64,000 bases of DNA from Monoplex corrugatus (GCA_030674185.1 JAPXFY010000031.1:40643532-40707531), one strand, 5' to 3'; counted from the stretch's first letter, positions 1 to 10,921 are shown. Notes: a model not told the origin generated them from the letters alone. Program-made: numbers and translations.

Positions 1-3000
1 CAACAATCTAGGACTAAGCTAGGTGATAGATAGACAGACAAATGAAATCAGTTCAACAATCTAGGACTAAGCTAGGTGATAGATAGACAGACAAATGAAA
101 TCTGTTCAACAATCTAGGACTAAGCTAGGTGATAGATAGACAGACAAATGAAATCAGTTCAACAATCTAGGACTAAGCTAGGTGATGGATAGACAGACAA
201 ATGAAATCAGTTCAACAATCTAGGACTAAGCTAGGTGAGGGATAGACAGACAAATGAAATCAGTTCAACAATCAAGCTTATACTTTAGTGATAGACAGAC
301 AGACAAATGAAATCTGTTATAACAGTCATGGACTGAGTTTAGTGATGGACTGACAGATTAATGAAATCTTTTAAACTTTCCTGGAATAAGCTGAATGAAA
401 GCTAAACAGACAAATAAAATCTGTCAAACATTCATGGACCGAATTGGATGATGGACAGACAGACTAATGAAATATGTTAAACAATCATGGACTGAGGTAA
501 GTGATGGACAGACAGACAAATGAAGTCTGTTCAACAATCATGGACTGAGGTAGGTGATGGACAGACAGACAAATGAAGTCTGTTAAACAATCATGGACTG
601 AGGTAGGTGATGGACAGACAGACAAATGAAGTCTGTTAAACAATCATGGACTGAGGTAGGTGATGGACAGACAGACAAATGAAGTCTGTTCAACAATCAT
701 GGACTGAGGTAGGTGATGGACAGACAGACAAATGAAGTCTGTTAAACAATCATGGACTAAGGTAGGTGATGGACAGACAGACAAATGAAGTCTGTTAAAC
801 AATCATGGACTAAGGTAGGTGATGGACAGACAGACAAATGAAGTCTGTTCAACAATCATGGACTGAGGTAAGTGATGGACAGACAGACAAATGAAGTCTG
901 TTCAACAATCATGGACTAAGGTAAGTGATGGACAGACAGACAAATGAAGTCTGTTAAACAATCATGGACTGAGGTAAGTGATGGACAGACAGACAAATGA
1001 AGTCTGTTCAACAATCATGGACTAAGGTAAGTGATGGACAGACAGACAAATGAAGTCTGTTAAACAATCATGGACTGAGGTAAGTGATGGACAGACAGAC
1101 AAATGAAGTCTGTTAAACAATCATGGACTGAGGTAAGTGATGGACAGACAGACAAATGAAGTCTGTTCAACAATCATGGACTAAGGTAGGTGATGGACAG
1201 ACAGACAAATGAAGTCTGTTCAACAATCATGGACTAAGGTTAGTGATGGACAGACAGACAAATGAAGTCTGTTAAACAATCATGGACTGAGGTAGGTGAT
1301 GGACAGACAGACAAATGAAGTCTGTTAAACAATCATGGACTAAGGTAGGTGATGGACAGACAGACAAATGAAGTCTGTTAACAATCATGGACTAAGGTAG
1401 GTGATGGACAGACAGACAAATGAAGTCTGTTAAACAATCATGGACTGAGGTAGGTGATGGACAGACAGACAAATGAAGTCTGTTCAACAATCATGACTGA
1501 GGTAGGTGATGGACAGACAGACATATGAAGTCTGTTCAACAATCATGGACTGAGGTAGGTGATGGACAGACAGACAAATGAAGTCTGTTCAACAATCATG
1601 GACTGAGGTAGGTGATGGACAGACAGACAATGAAGTCTGTTCAACAATCATGGACTAAGGTAGGTGATGGACAGACAGACAAATGAAGTCTGTTCAACAA
1701 TCATGGACTGAGGTAGGTGATGGACAGACAGACAAATGAAGTCTGTTAACAATCATGGACTGAGGTAGGTGATGGACAGACAGACAAATGAAGTCTGTTC
1801 AACAATCATGGACTGAGGTAGGTGATGGACAGACAGACAAATGAAGTCTGTTCAACAATCATGGACTGAGGTAGGTGATGGACAGACAGACAAATGAAGT
1901 CTGTTCAACAATCATGGACTGAGGTAGGTGATGGACAGACAGACAAATGAAGTCTGTTCAACAATCATGGACTGAGATAGGTGATGGACAGACAGACAAA
2001 TGAAGTCTGTTACATGGACTGATTTGGGTGACAGACAGACTAATAAAATCTGTCAAATAATTATGAACTAAGCTGGGTGATGGATAGACAGACAAATGAA
2101 ATCTGTTCAACAATCATGGACTAAGCTGAGCGATAAACAGACAAATGAAATCTGTTACATGAATTGATTTGGATGATAGACAGACAGATAAATGAAATCT
2201 ATTAAACACTCATGGACTGAGCTAGGTGATGGACAACAGACAAATGAAGTCTGTTAAACAATCATGGACTGAGCTAGGTGATGGACAGACAGATAAATGA
2301 AATCTGTTAAACAATCATGGACTGAGCTAGGTGATGGACAGACAGATAAATGAAATCTGTTAAACACATCATGGACTGAGCTAGGTGATGGACAGACAGA
2401 CAAATGAAATCTGTTAAACAATCATGGACTGAGCTAGGTGATGGACAGACAGATAAATGAAGTCTGTTCAACAATCATGGACTGAGCTAGGTGATGGACA
2501 GACAGACAAATGAAATCTGTTAAACAATCATGGACTGAGCTAGGTGATGGACAGACAGATAAATGAAGTCTGTTAAACAATCATGGACTGAGCTAGGTGA
2601 TAGACAGACATACAAATGAAATCTGTTAAACAATCATGGACTGAGCTAGGTGATGGACAGACAGATAAATGAAGTCTGTTCAACAATCATGGACTGAGCT
2701 AGGTGATAGACAGACAGATAAATGAAGTCTGTTCAACAATCATGGACTGAGCTAGGTGATGGACAGACAGATAAATGAAGTCTGTTAAACAATCATGGAC
2801 TGAGCTAGGTGCTGGACAGACAGATAAATGAAATCTGTTAAACAATCATGGACTAAGGTAGGTGATGGACAGACAGATAAATGAAGTCTGTTCAACAATC
2901 ATGGACTGAGCTAGGTGATAGACAGACAGACAAATGAAGTCTGTTCAACAATCATGGACTGAGGTAGGTGATGGACAGACAGATAAATGAAATCTGTTAA

Positions 3001-3620
3001 ACAATCATGGACTGAGGTAGGTGATGGACAGACAGACAAATGAAGTCTGTTAAACAATCATGGACTGAGCTAGGTGATGGACAGACAGATAAATGAAGTC
3101 TGTTAAACAATCATGGACTGAGCTAGGTGATAGACAGACATACAAATGAAATCTGTTAAACAATCATGGACTGAGCTAGGTGATAGACAGACATACAAAT
3201 GAAATCTGTTAAACAATCATGGACTGAGCTAGGTGATGGACAGACAGATAAATGAAATCTGTTAAACATTCATGGATTGAGCTAGGTGATGGACAGACAG
3301 ATAAATGAAATCTGTTAAACAATCATGGACTGAGCTAGGTGATGGACAGACAGACAAATGAAATCTGTTAAACATTCATGGATTGAGCTAGGTGATGGAC
3401 AGACAGATAAATGAAATCTGTTAAACAATCATGGATTGAGCTAGGTGATGGACAGACAGGCAAATGAAATCTGTTAAACATTCATGGCCTAAGCTTAGTG
3501 ATAGACAGGTAAATGAAATCTGTTCAACTTTCGTGGACTAAGCTTAGAGAAAGCTAAACAGATAAATGTTAAAGGGTCATGGATTACGATAGGTGATGGA
3601 TAGACAGACAAACGAAATCT
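1..3620. repeat. 53-bp tandem satellite array (about 68 units)
   Basis: Head-to-tail repetition with a 53-bp period; for example TGGACTGAGG recurs at 541 and 594. Subfamilies lie in blocks: CTAAGCTAGGTGATAGATAG type at about 1-290, GAGGTAGGTGATGG type at about 480-2000, GAGCTAGGTGATGG type at about 2200-3480, with degenerate units at 300-480, 2010-2170 and 3480-3620. Most units carry ACAGAC-AAATGAA-GTCTGT, a 6-bp stem with a 7-nt loop. The array runs off the left edge. No coding potential is seen. Confidence 0.97.
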
Positions 3621-4266
3621 GTTAAGCTTGTGACACACTACACTGTCGTAGTACAATGCTAACACTTGAACCAATTTAAGCTTGTGACACATTACGTTGC
3701 TGTAGAGCAATGCTAACATATGTATTAAGCTTGTGACATACTACACTGTTGCAGGGCAATTGCTGAAACTGGTCTTAAGCCTTTGACACACTACACTGTT
3801 GTAGCGCAATGCTAGCACTTGAATCAATTTAAGCTTGTGACACACTACATTGTTGCAGGACAATGCTAACACGTCTTAAGCTTGTGACACACAATACACT
3901 GTTATAGGGCAACACCTGATGTGTATGAAACATTTGAATTAAGCTCGGTGGCACACTGTGCTGTTGTAGGACAACACCTGTTCTGTATGAAACACTGGTA
4001 CTAAGCTTGTGACATACTATGTTCGTGACACACTGTACTGTTGTAGGACAAAACCTGTTCTGTATCAAAACACTGGTACTAAGCTTGTGACACACTATGT
4101 TGTTGTAGGGCAATGCTACACTTGTATTAAGCTCGTGACACACTGCACGCTGTTATAAGATAAACCTGATCTGCATCAAACATTATATTAAACTTGTGAT
4201 ACACTACATTGTTGTAGGACAATACTAGATCTGTATTAAGCTTGTGGTACACTACGTTGTTGTAGG

Positions 4267-4532
4267 ACAATACCTGATCTGTATTAAGCTTTGTAGGACA
4301 ATACCTGATCTGTTTTAAGCCTTGTAGGACAATACCTGATCTGTATTAAGTTTGTGACACACTACACTGTTGTAGGACAATACCTGATCTGTATTAAGCT
4401 TTGTAGGACAATACCTGATCTGTTTTAAGCCTTGTAGTGTGTCACAAACTTAATACAGATCAGGTATTGTCCTACAAGGCTTAAAACAGATCAGGTATTG
4501 TCCTACAAAGCTTAATACAGATCAGGTATTGT
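4267..4532. repeat. Perfect 99-bp inverted repeat within the 48-bp array
   Basis: The left arm 4267-4365 is, by reading, the exact reverse complement of the right arm 4434-4532, with a 68-bp spacer. Each arm spans two to three array units, so orientation flips inside an otherwise direct array. The right arm ends 11 bp before the LINE that begins near 4544. Confidence 0.9.
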
Positions 4533-4543
4533 AGGACAATACC

Positions 4544-5118
4544 CATGCTCAAAAGACATAAAGATGAGAATTGGAATGGCCAAGAACAGTATGGTTCAAT
4601 TGAACAATATTTGGAAAGACCACAGCATAACAGCAGACCTTAAGATAAAACTCTTAAAATGTCTTGTCTGGCCAGTGATGTTATACGGCTGCGAGGCATG
4701 GACAATGAAGAAAGAGGATGAAAGAAGAGTGGAAGCAGCAGAGCTGTGGTTTTACCGAAGACTGCTGAGGGTCAAATGGACGGATAGGCGCTCAAATGAA
4801 AGCATACTGAATGAGTTGGGTACTACACACAAGCTTCTAGTACTCATACAACGGAGGAAACTGAAATATGTTGGACACGCAATCCGTAATGAGAGAACAG
4901 ACTTGATGTCCACTGTCCTCCAAGGTAAAGTGGAAGGAAAGAGAAACAGAGGACGGCCACCTGCATCACTTGCTAGAAACATCACAAACATCAGTGGCAA
5001 GAAACTCCAGGAGGTGGTCAGACTTAGCCAAGATCGAGAGTGCTGGAGGCAACTTGTGAGGACATCATGTGCAGCGGCCAACACTGTTCCCGGTGACGCC
5101 GACAGGTGAGACAGGTGA
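4544..5118 (+). mobile_element. RTE/BovB-like LINE, 5'-truncated 3' end
   Basis: An open frame at 4564-5109 (181 codons) encodes the region downstream of the reverse-transcriptase catalytic core: LYGCEAW, then WFYRRLLRVKWTD, KLKYVGHAIR and EGKRNRGRPP. These blocks resemble the C-terminal region of RTE/BovB-type LINE polyproteins. The catalytic palm is missing, so the copy cannot retrotranspose alone. The 3' end is GCCGACAGGTGAGACAGGTG, shared with the minus-strand copy at 11874. GGACAATACC lies on both sides and may be a target-site duplication, although it is also part of the surrounding array. Confidence 0.85.
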
Positions 5119-5611
5119 GGACAATACCTGATCTGTATTAAGTTCGTGACACACTACACTGTTGTAGGACAATACCTGATCTGTATTAAGTTTGTGACAC
5201 ACTACACTGTTGTAGGACAATACCTGATCTGTATTAAGTTTGTGACACACTACACTGTTGTAGGACAATACCTGATCTGTATTAAGCTTGTGACAAATTA
5301 TATCGTAGGACAATACCTGGTCTATATTAAGCTTGTAACACACTACATTGTTGCAGGACAATACCAGATCTGTAATACGTTTGTGACACATTACACTGTT
5401 GTAGGACAATACCTGATCTGTATTAAGCTTATAATACATTACATTGTTGTAGGACAATACCTGATCTGCATTAAGTGTAGTTACACACTACATTGTTGTA
5501 GGACAATACCTGATCTGTATTAAGCTTATAATACATTACATTGTTGTAGGACAATACCTGATCTGTATTAAGCTTTGTAGGACCATACCTGATCTGTATT
5601 AAGCTTTGTAG

Positions 5612-6753
5612 GATAATACCATATACATCCTAAGAACTATCATAGAGAGGTCAATTGAGATGAATAAGGATTTATATTTATGCTTTGTTGACTACACCAA
5701 GGCTTTCGATCGGGTAAGACATGATGAATTGATCAACCAACTGGAGAGGCTCAATGTTGATGGAAAAGATCTACGAATAATCAGAAATATGTACTGGGAA
5801 CAAACAGCTGCAATAAGAATAGAAAACAATGTAAGCTCTTTCCAAAATATCAAAAGAGGAGTCAGACAGGGTTGTGTTTTGTCACCAGATCTGTTTTCAC
5901 TTTACAGCGAAAACATCATGAGAAACCTAGAAGAAGACCCTGGATTAAAGGTTGGAGGGAAAATGATAAACAACATTCGATATGCAGATGACACCGTGCT
6001 AATTGCAGAAAGTGAAAGAGACCTACAAAGCCTTGTGAATATACTAGAAATAGAAAGCAAAGGTAAGGGGCTGGAACTAAACAGCAGGAAGACTGAAGTC
6101 ATGGTAATCAGTAAAAACCATGAAATCCCCTCATGCAAAATAACAGCAAATGGCACAACCTTGACACAGGTTGAGAAATTCAAATACCTGGGAACGATCA
6201 TTTCATCAGACGGCAGATGCACATCAGAAATAGCCGGCAGAATCGGCCAAGCCAAAACAGCATTCAAGAAGATGACAAGCATTCTTACCAACAAATGCCT
6301 ATCAATTAACATCTGGAAGAGAGTTCTTGAATGTTATATAGAACCAATACTGTTGTACAGATGCGAGGCGTGGACAGTCAACAAACAAAGCCAGAACAAG
6401 ATTGAGGCAGCCGAGATGTGGTTTCTAAGAAGAATGTTGAGGGTTCCATGGACAGCAAAGAAGACAAACGAGACAGTCTTGATGGAGGCAGACACAAGTA
6501 GATCACTCATAAGGAAGATTAGGAAAAGACAGGCAACATTTATAGGCCATTTTATGAGGAAGGGGGATTTGGAGCACCTGGTCACGGCAGGAAAGCTGGA
6601 GGGAAAGAGAGCACCGGATAGACCCAGGGAGAAAATGCTGGATGGACTTGCAGAGTGGCTGGGGACGGGGAGGGTGGGAGAGATGCTAGGGGCAACGAGA
6701 GATAGAGGCAGATGGAAGTCCATGATCGCCAACGCACCTGATGATGATGAGGA
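5612..6753 (+). mobile_element. RTE/BovB-like LINE, 5'-truncated, reverse-transcriptase bearing
   Basis: The best-preserved copy of a family also seen at 8190, 16262, 30965 and 60267. It begins inside the reverse transcriptase and ends in a short (GAT)n tail, the usual RTE type of 3' end. GGATAATACC flanks both sides, a variant of the local GGACAATACC motif, which supports a target-site duplication. Confidence 0.88.
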
Positions 6754-6763
6754 TAATACCTGA
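5660..6763 (+). CDS. Reverse transcriptase fragment of RTE-like LINE
   Basis: An open frame of 367 codons. In order: motif A FVDYTKAFDRV (about residues 9-19), motif B RQGCVLSP (about 70-77), the catalytic YADDTVL (about 108-114), the thumb region, then LYRCEAW (about 233-239), WFLRRMLRVPWTA and RKRQATFIGHFMRKG (about 310-324) with EGKRAPDRPR following. The catalytic aspartates are present. The product would copy LINE RNA into DNA at a nicked target. The endonuclease and most sequence before motif A are missing; in-frame RTIIERSIE codons precede the ATG, so that ATG is internal to the ancestral protein. The last residues read into the 48-bp array. A dead-on-arrival copy, although the surviving frame is intact and therefore fairly young. 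Confidence 0.85.
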   Translation: MNKDLYLCFVDYTKAFDRVRHDELINQLERLNVDGKDLRIIRNMYWEQTAAIRIENNVSSFQNIKRGVRQGCVLSPDLFSLYSENIMRNLEEDPGLKVGGKMINNIRYADDTVLIAESERDLQSLVNILEIESKGKGLELNSRKTEVMVISKNHEIPSCKITANGTTLTQVEKFKYLGTIISSDGRCTSEIAGRIGQAKTAFKKMTSILTNKCLSINIWKRVLECYIEPILLYRCEAWTVNKQSQNKIEAAEMWFLRRMLRVPWTAKKTNETVLMEADTSRSLIRKIRKRQATFIGHFMRKGDLEHLVTAGKLEGKRAPDRPREKMLDGLAEWLGTGRVGEMLGATRDRGRWKSMIANAPDDDEDNT

Positions 6764-8189
6764 TCTGTATTAAGCTTGCGATACTCTACATTGTTGTAGG
6801 ACAATACCTGATCTGTATTAAGTGTAGTTGAACACGACATTGTCGTAGGACAATACCTGATCTGTATTAAGCTTGTGACACATTACACTTTTGTCAGATA
6901 ATTAATACCTGATCTGTATTAAGCTTGTGACACATTACACTGTTGCAGGACAATACCTGATCTGTATTAAGCTTGTGGCACATTACACTGTGTAGGACAA
7001 TACCTGATCTGTATTAAGCTTTGGAGGATAATACCTGATCTGTATTAAGCTTGCGATACTCTACATTGTTGTAGGACAATACCTGATCTGTATTAAGTGT
7101 AGTTGCACACTACATTGTCGTAGGACAATACCTGATCTGTATTAAGCTTGTGACACATTACACTTTTGTAGGATAATACCTGATCTGTATTAAGCTTGTG
7201 TCACATTACATTGTTGTAGGATAATATCTGATCTGTATTAAGCTTCGTATGACAATATCTGATCTGTATTAAAGTAAAATTAAACTTTGTGGGACATACT
7301 CGGTCTGTATTAAGTGTTGTTACATACTACGTTGTTGTAGGACAATACCAGATATGTATTAAGCTTGTGACACATTACACTGTTGTAGGACAATACCTGA
7401 TCTGTATTAAGTTTTGTAGGACAATACCAGATCTGTATTAAGCTTGTGACACATTACACTTTTGTAGGATAATACCTGATCTTTATTAAGCTTGTGACAC
7501 TTTACACTGTTGTAGGACAATACCAGATCTGTATTAAGCTTTGTAGTACAATATCTGATCTGTATTAAGCTTTGTAGGATAATACCTGATCTTTATTAAG
7601 CTTGTGACACATTACACTGTTGTAGGATAATACCTGATCTTTATTAAGCTTGTGACACATTACACTTTTGTTGGATAATACCTGATCTTTATTAAGCTTG
7701 TGACACATTACACTGTTGTAGGATAATACCAGATCTGTATTAAGCTTGTGACACATTACACTGTTTTAGGATAATACCAGATCTGTATTAAGCTTGTGAC
7801 ACATTACACTTTTGTTGGATAATACCTGATCTGTATTAAGCTTGTGACACATTACATGTACACTTTTGTAGGATAATACCTGATCTGTATTAAGTTTGTG
7901 ACACATTACACTTTTTAAAGGATAATACTTGATCTGTATAACGCTTGTGACACACTGTATTGTTGTACGACGATACCTGATATGTATCAAGCACCTGCAT
8001 TAAGACTGTGACACACTACACCATCTAGACTATATCAAACACTTGTATTAAGATTGTGACACGATTTTCTGTTTAGGACACTGCCTGATACTGATAGTGG
8101 ACTGACCTGGTCAGCCCACACATACATACATAATGATTCAGGTGGTAATGTTTCCAATTCCTGTGTACACGACCTACGTGCTCTGATTT

Positions 8190-8620
8190 AAGAAGAGAGT
8201 TCTTGAATGTTATATAGAACTGATACTGTTGTACGGTTGTGAGGCGAGGACAGGCAACACGCAAAGTTAGAACAAAATTGAGCTAACTGAAATGCGGTTT
8301 CTGAGAAGAATGTTGAGAGTTCCATGGACAGCAAAGGAAACAAACGAGACGATCTTGAAGTAGGCAGACACAAGAAGATCATTAATAAAGAAGATCTGGA
8401 AACGACAAGCAACATTTATATGACATGTTATGAAGAAAAGGGGAATTATAAAACACCTGGTCACAACAGGAAAGCTGGAGGGAAAGAGAACAGCAGGCAG
8501 ACCCAGGGAGAAAATATTGGACGGACTTGCAGGCTGGAGGTGTACTTGCCGCGACAGGGGATAGATTCGAGCCAAGATTGCAAACGCCATGCGGCAGGGC
8601 ACATGATGATGATTTAAGAA
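8190..8620 (+). mobile_element. RTE-like LINE fragment, frameshifted
   Basis: Aligns by eye with about 6315-6740 of the copy at 5612: AAGAGAGTTCTTGAATGTTA, TGGTTTCTAAGAAGAATGTTG-like sequence, TCCATGGACAGCAAAG, and the end GCCATGCGGCAGGGCACATG followed by (ATG)n. Several indels break the frame. No palm domain. Confidence 0.85.
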
Positions 8621-8669
8621 CACGACAAAAGAAATAAACATCTACACGCGCGCTGTAACACTGAAAGGA

Positions 8670-8898
8670 AACCTTGGACTCCCACACCTTATCCATTCAC
8701 TACAAAAACTTAACTTTTTGTCTCCCTCCCCCAAGAGGGTGAGTGAATCAAAGGGTTAAATTTTTGCTTTGCCAGCATGGTTGACAATGCGGGCTGTTGG
8801 TGGACAGGGTGAAGGAATCAAACTAAAGGGTTATGTTTCTGTTTTGCTAATATGGTTGGCAATGCAAAATTGGACGGGGTGTGGGAGTCAATAGGTTA
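8670..8898. mobile_element. Degenerate TTAA-type foldback MITE cluster
   Basis: Contains AATCAAAGGGTTAAATTTTT, GTTGACAATGC, GGTGGACAGGGTG and an end GGGAGTCAATAGGTTA. These match the better-preserved palindromic units at 15049, 16790 and 60053. Confidence 0.6.
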
Positions 8899-8994
8899 GC
8901 CAAAAACAATAAAAAATTGAAAAAGAACGCGTATTTAATTCACAACACAAGACAGGCGCAAAATTTTGGCTAAACAGCTGGCCTTTGTCAACCG

Positions 8995-9118
8995 TACGGA
9001 ATAAAAAACAACAAAGAAACACACACACACACACATAAATACACACACACATACACGTATAGAGGCAGATACGCATACACACATGCCCATACACATGCCC
9101 ACACACACAGACACATAC
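8995..9118. repeat. CA-rich microsatellite
   Basis: Imperfect (CA)n interrupted by ATA and TGC, at the left end of the exon-edge array that follows. Confidence 0.85.
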
Positions 9119-9119
9119 A

Positions 9120-9212
9120 TAACATGTTGATGGCGATCATCAACCTCTCCATGCTAAAATACTTACCTACACAATTTGTTATGAAGGTAATGATATTGTC
9201 ATACACACACAC

Positions 9213-9261
<49 letters not shown>

Positions 9262-9345
9262 GTGCTTCTTATTGGTGATCATCAACCTCTCCATGCTAAC
9301 ATACAGACCTACACAATATGTTATGGTGGTGATAATACTGTCTCA

Positions 9346-9413
<68 letters not shown>

Positions 9414-9499
9414 AACACAGTGCTTCTTATTGGTGATCATCAACCTCTCCATGCTAACATACAGACCTACACAATATGTTATGGTGGTGATAATACTGT

Positions 9500-9560
<61 letters not shown>

Positions 9561-9647
9561 CACACACAGTGTTTCTTATTGGTGATCATCAACCTCTCCA
9601 TGCTAAAATACAGACCTACACAATATGTTATGGTGGTGATAATACTG

Positions 9648-9720
<73 letters not shown>

Positions 9721-9770
9721 CAGTGCTACTTATTGGTGATCATCAACCTCTCCATGCTAAAATACAGACA
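9120..9770 (-). repeat. Tandem array: 3' edge of a coiled-coil exon plus (GT)n, left part
   Basis: Five units at about 9120, 9265, 9420, 9570 and 9722. On the minus strand each unit reads ATGGAGAGGTTGATGATCAC then CAATAAG, followed by (GT)n and an intron-like segment with CACCACCATAACATATTGTG. The real exon at 10732-10910 ends ATGGAGAGGTTCATGACCAC then CAAGAATAAG and is followed by (GT)n. Each unit is therefore a diverged copy of the last ~11 codons of that exon with its donor flank. A LINE fragment splits the array at about 9766-10305. Confidence 0.85.
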
Positions 9771-9775
9771 GCAGA

Positions 9776-10042
9776 ATGGAAGAAGCACATATCTACAAGA
9801 CCGAAAAATACGCCGGTCTTGCCAGCACCCTGAAGAAAGCAGGTCTGCGGGTCAAAATCTTCGCCATAGAGGTCGGGGCAAGAGGGTTTGTGGGCACCTC
9901 CGCTTATGATCTCATGAAACAACTCGCCATTTCTGGGAAGAAGAGGACTAGAGCCCTTAAAGCGATGGCAGAGGCAGCAGAAAGGAGCTCAAGCTGGATC
10001 TGGGCAAGGAGGAACCAAAAAAGTGAACTTCATAAGGATTAA
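9776..10042 (+). pseudogene. C-terminal fragment of a non-LTR retrotransposon polyprotein
   Basis: 88 codons. The pattern KYAGLASTLKKAGLRVKIF, then VEVGARGFVGTS, a leucine-rich stretch and EAAERSSSWIWARR, is one I associate with the extreme C-terminus of some animal LINE polyproteins, after the reverse transcriptase. No catalytic motif is present because the copy is 5'-truncated. The stop, CATAAGGATTAA, is at the equivalent position in the copy at 36220 (CATAAGGTTTAA), so this is probably the natural end. The family name is not certain. Confidence 0.6.
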
Positions 10043-10050
10043 ATTCCCTA

Positions 10051-10152
10051 CAGATGATGTGTGCCCCGTTAGCACATTGGTAAAACCGCGTACCGCAGTT
10101 CTGAAGCGCAGAATCGCCCAGGTTCGATCCCCGGCGTGGGAAAAAAAAAAAA
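10051..10152 (+). mobile_element. tRNA-like SINE module in LINE 3' region
   Basis: GTTAGCACATTGGTAAAACC resembles a tRNA A box with D loop, and GGTTCGATCCCC is a good B box. An A-rich stretch of about 12 bases follows. It begins 8 bp after the LINE stop codon. The companion LINE copy carries a different tRNA-like sequence at the same place. Confidence 0.7.
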
Positions 10153-10305
10153 TAGACAACAGCAGAAGGGCATCCAGGAGTCATGACCTGGATGTGGCCC
10201 GGCCCCCCGAGAGTGTAAGGAATTCAGGGCCGAAACACTTGTCTAAAGGGGGTTACTTCTCTGAAGACCTTCTGTTGTCTAGCTCTCCCTAGAGTTTCTT
10301 TCTAC

Positions 10306-10454
10306 CAGACCTACACAATATGTTATGGTGGTGATAATACTGTCACACACACAACACACACACAACACACAACACAGTGCTTCTTATTGGTGATCATCAA
10401 CCTCTCCATGCTAACATACAGACCTACACAATATGTTATGGTGGTGATAATACT

Positions 10455-10502
<48 letters not shown>

Positions 10503-10731
10503 GTGCTCCTTATTGGTGATCATCAACCTCTCCATGCTAACATACAGACCTACACAATATGTTATGGTGGTGATAATACTGACACACACACAGTGACACA
10601 CACAGCGACACACACAGCTTCTTTTTGGTGATTACGAACCTCTCCATGCTAAAATACAGACCTACAGAATATGCTATGGTGGTGATGATACTGTTGTTTC
10701 CCCACCCCCCTACACACACACACACACACAC
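10306..10731 (-). repeat. Tandem array: 3' edge of a coiled-coil exon plus (GT)n, right part
   Basis: Continuation of the array at 9120 beyond the LINE insertion, with units at about 10306, 10379, 10501 and 10620, ending at the donor of the real exon. On the minus strand the unit at 10620 reads TCTGTATTTTAG then CATGGAGAGGTTCGTAATCA, so units also carry an acceptor-like TTTTAG before the exon-like part. Confidence 0.85.
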
Positions 10732-10910
10732 CTTATTCTTGGTGGTCATGAACCTCTCCATCCTCCTGAGGACATCAATCTGGAACTGCATCAGCTGCAT
10801 GTCAGAATCAAAGAACGCGGTGCTTTTCTCCAGGTGGTCCCTCAACTTGGCCATGCCTTGGCGGTTCATGTCGCGGTTCTCATACGTCACCTTCGCTGCC
10901 TCCGTGTAGT
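10732..10910 (-). CDS. Coiled-coil protein gene, exon 4 of those seen
   Basis: Most 3' of four phase-matched exons of one minus-strand gene; the whole gene is described at 23469-23694. Coding from GACTACACGG to AATAAG, with donor AATAAG/GTGTGTG at the low-coordinate end. The acceptor GATGATGTCAG/ACTACACG is chosen because the preceding exon ends one base into a codon and this choice supplies the other two, giving aspartate and an open frame of 59 further codons. Sequence runs YTEAAKVTYENRDMNRQGMA, then LRDHLEKSTAFFDSD and MQLMQFQIDVLRRMERFM; it is charged and helix-like with no known catalytic motif. The acceptor lacks a pyrimidine tract because a 34-bp minisatellite lies directly upstream. 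No following exon was identified towards coordinate 1, so the 3' end of the gene is unknown. Confidence 0.72.
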
Positions 10911-10921
10911 CTGACATCATC

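Larger units (their letters stand above)
3622..8095. repeat. 48-bp tandem array interrupted by two LINEs
   Basis: Units of 48 bp containing GGACAATACCTGATCTGTAT and GCTTGTGACACACTACACTG (GTAGGAC recurs at 5164 and 5212). Shorter ~31-bp units lack the GTGACACACTACACTGTT part. Units at 3622-4260 and 7900-8095 are the most degenerate. Two 5'-truncated LINEs sit inside at about 4544-5118 and 5612-6753. Open frames here on either strand simply read the repeat. Confidence 0.95.
9766..10305 (+). mobile_element. LINE 3' end with tRNA-like module (first of two copies)
   Basis: An 88-codon frame (9776-10042) followed by a 3' untranslated region that matches a minus-strand copy at 35915-36290. It includes CAGCAGAAGGG, GTCATGACCTGGATGTGGCC, GACCTTCTGTTGTCTAGCTC and TAGAGTTTCT. 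It is inserted in the exon-edge array, whose sequence resumes at 10306 with ACCTACACAATATGTTATGG. Confidence 0.75.

Noticed and set aside
1..3620. Regular repeat spacing suggesting a CRISPR array
   Set aside because: The whole 53-bp unit is conserved with no variable spacers, no cas genes, and the DNA is eukaryotic.
5146..5523. 125-codon plus-strand frame (THYTVVGQYLICIKFV repeats)
   Set aside because: The 48-bp array is divisible by three, so any stop-free unit gives a long repetitive frame.
9124..9833. His/Thr-rich open frames and 'MERLMITNK'-like frames as a gene
   Set aside because: Microsatellite readings plus exon-edge copies; not an independent gene.
10057..10140. Functional tRNA gene
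   Set aside because: A and B boxes are present but a clean cloverleaf acceptor stem is not evident and the sequence is embedded in a LINE 3' region with an A-rich tail.
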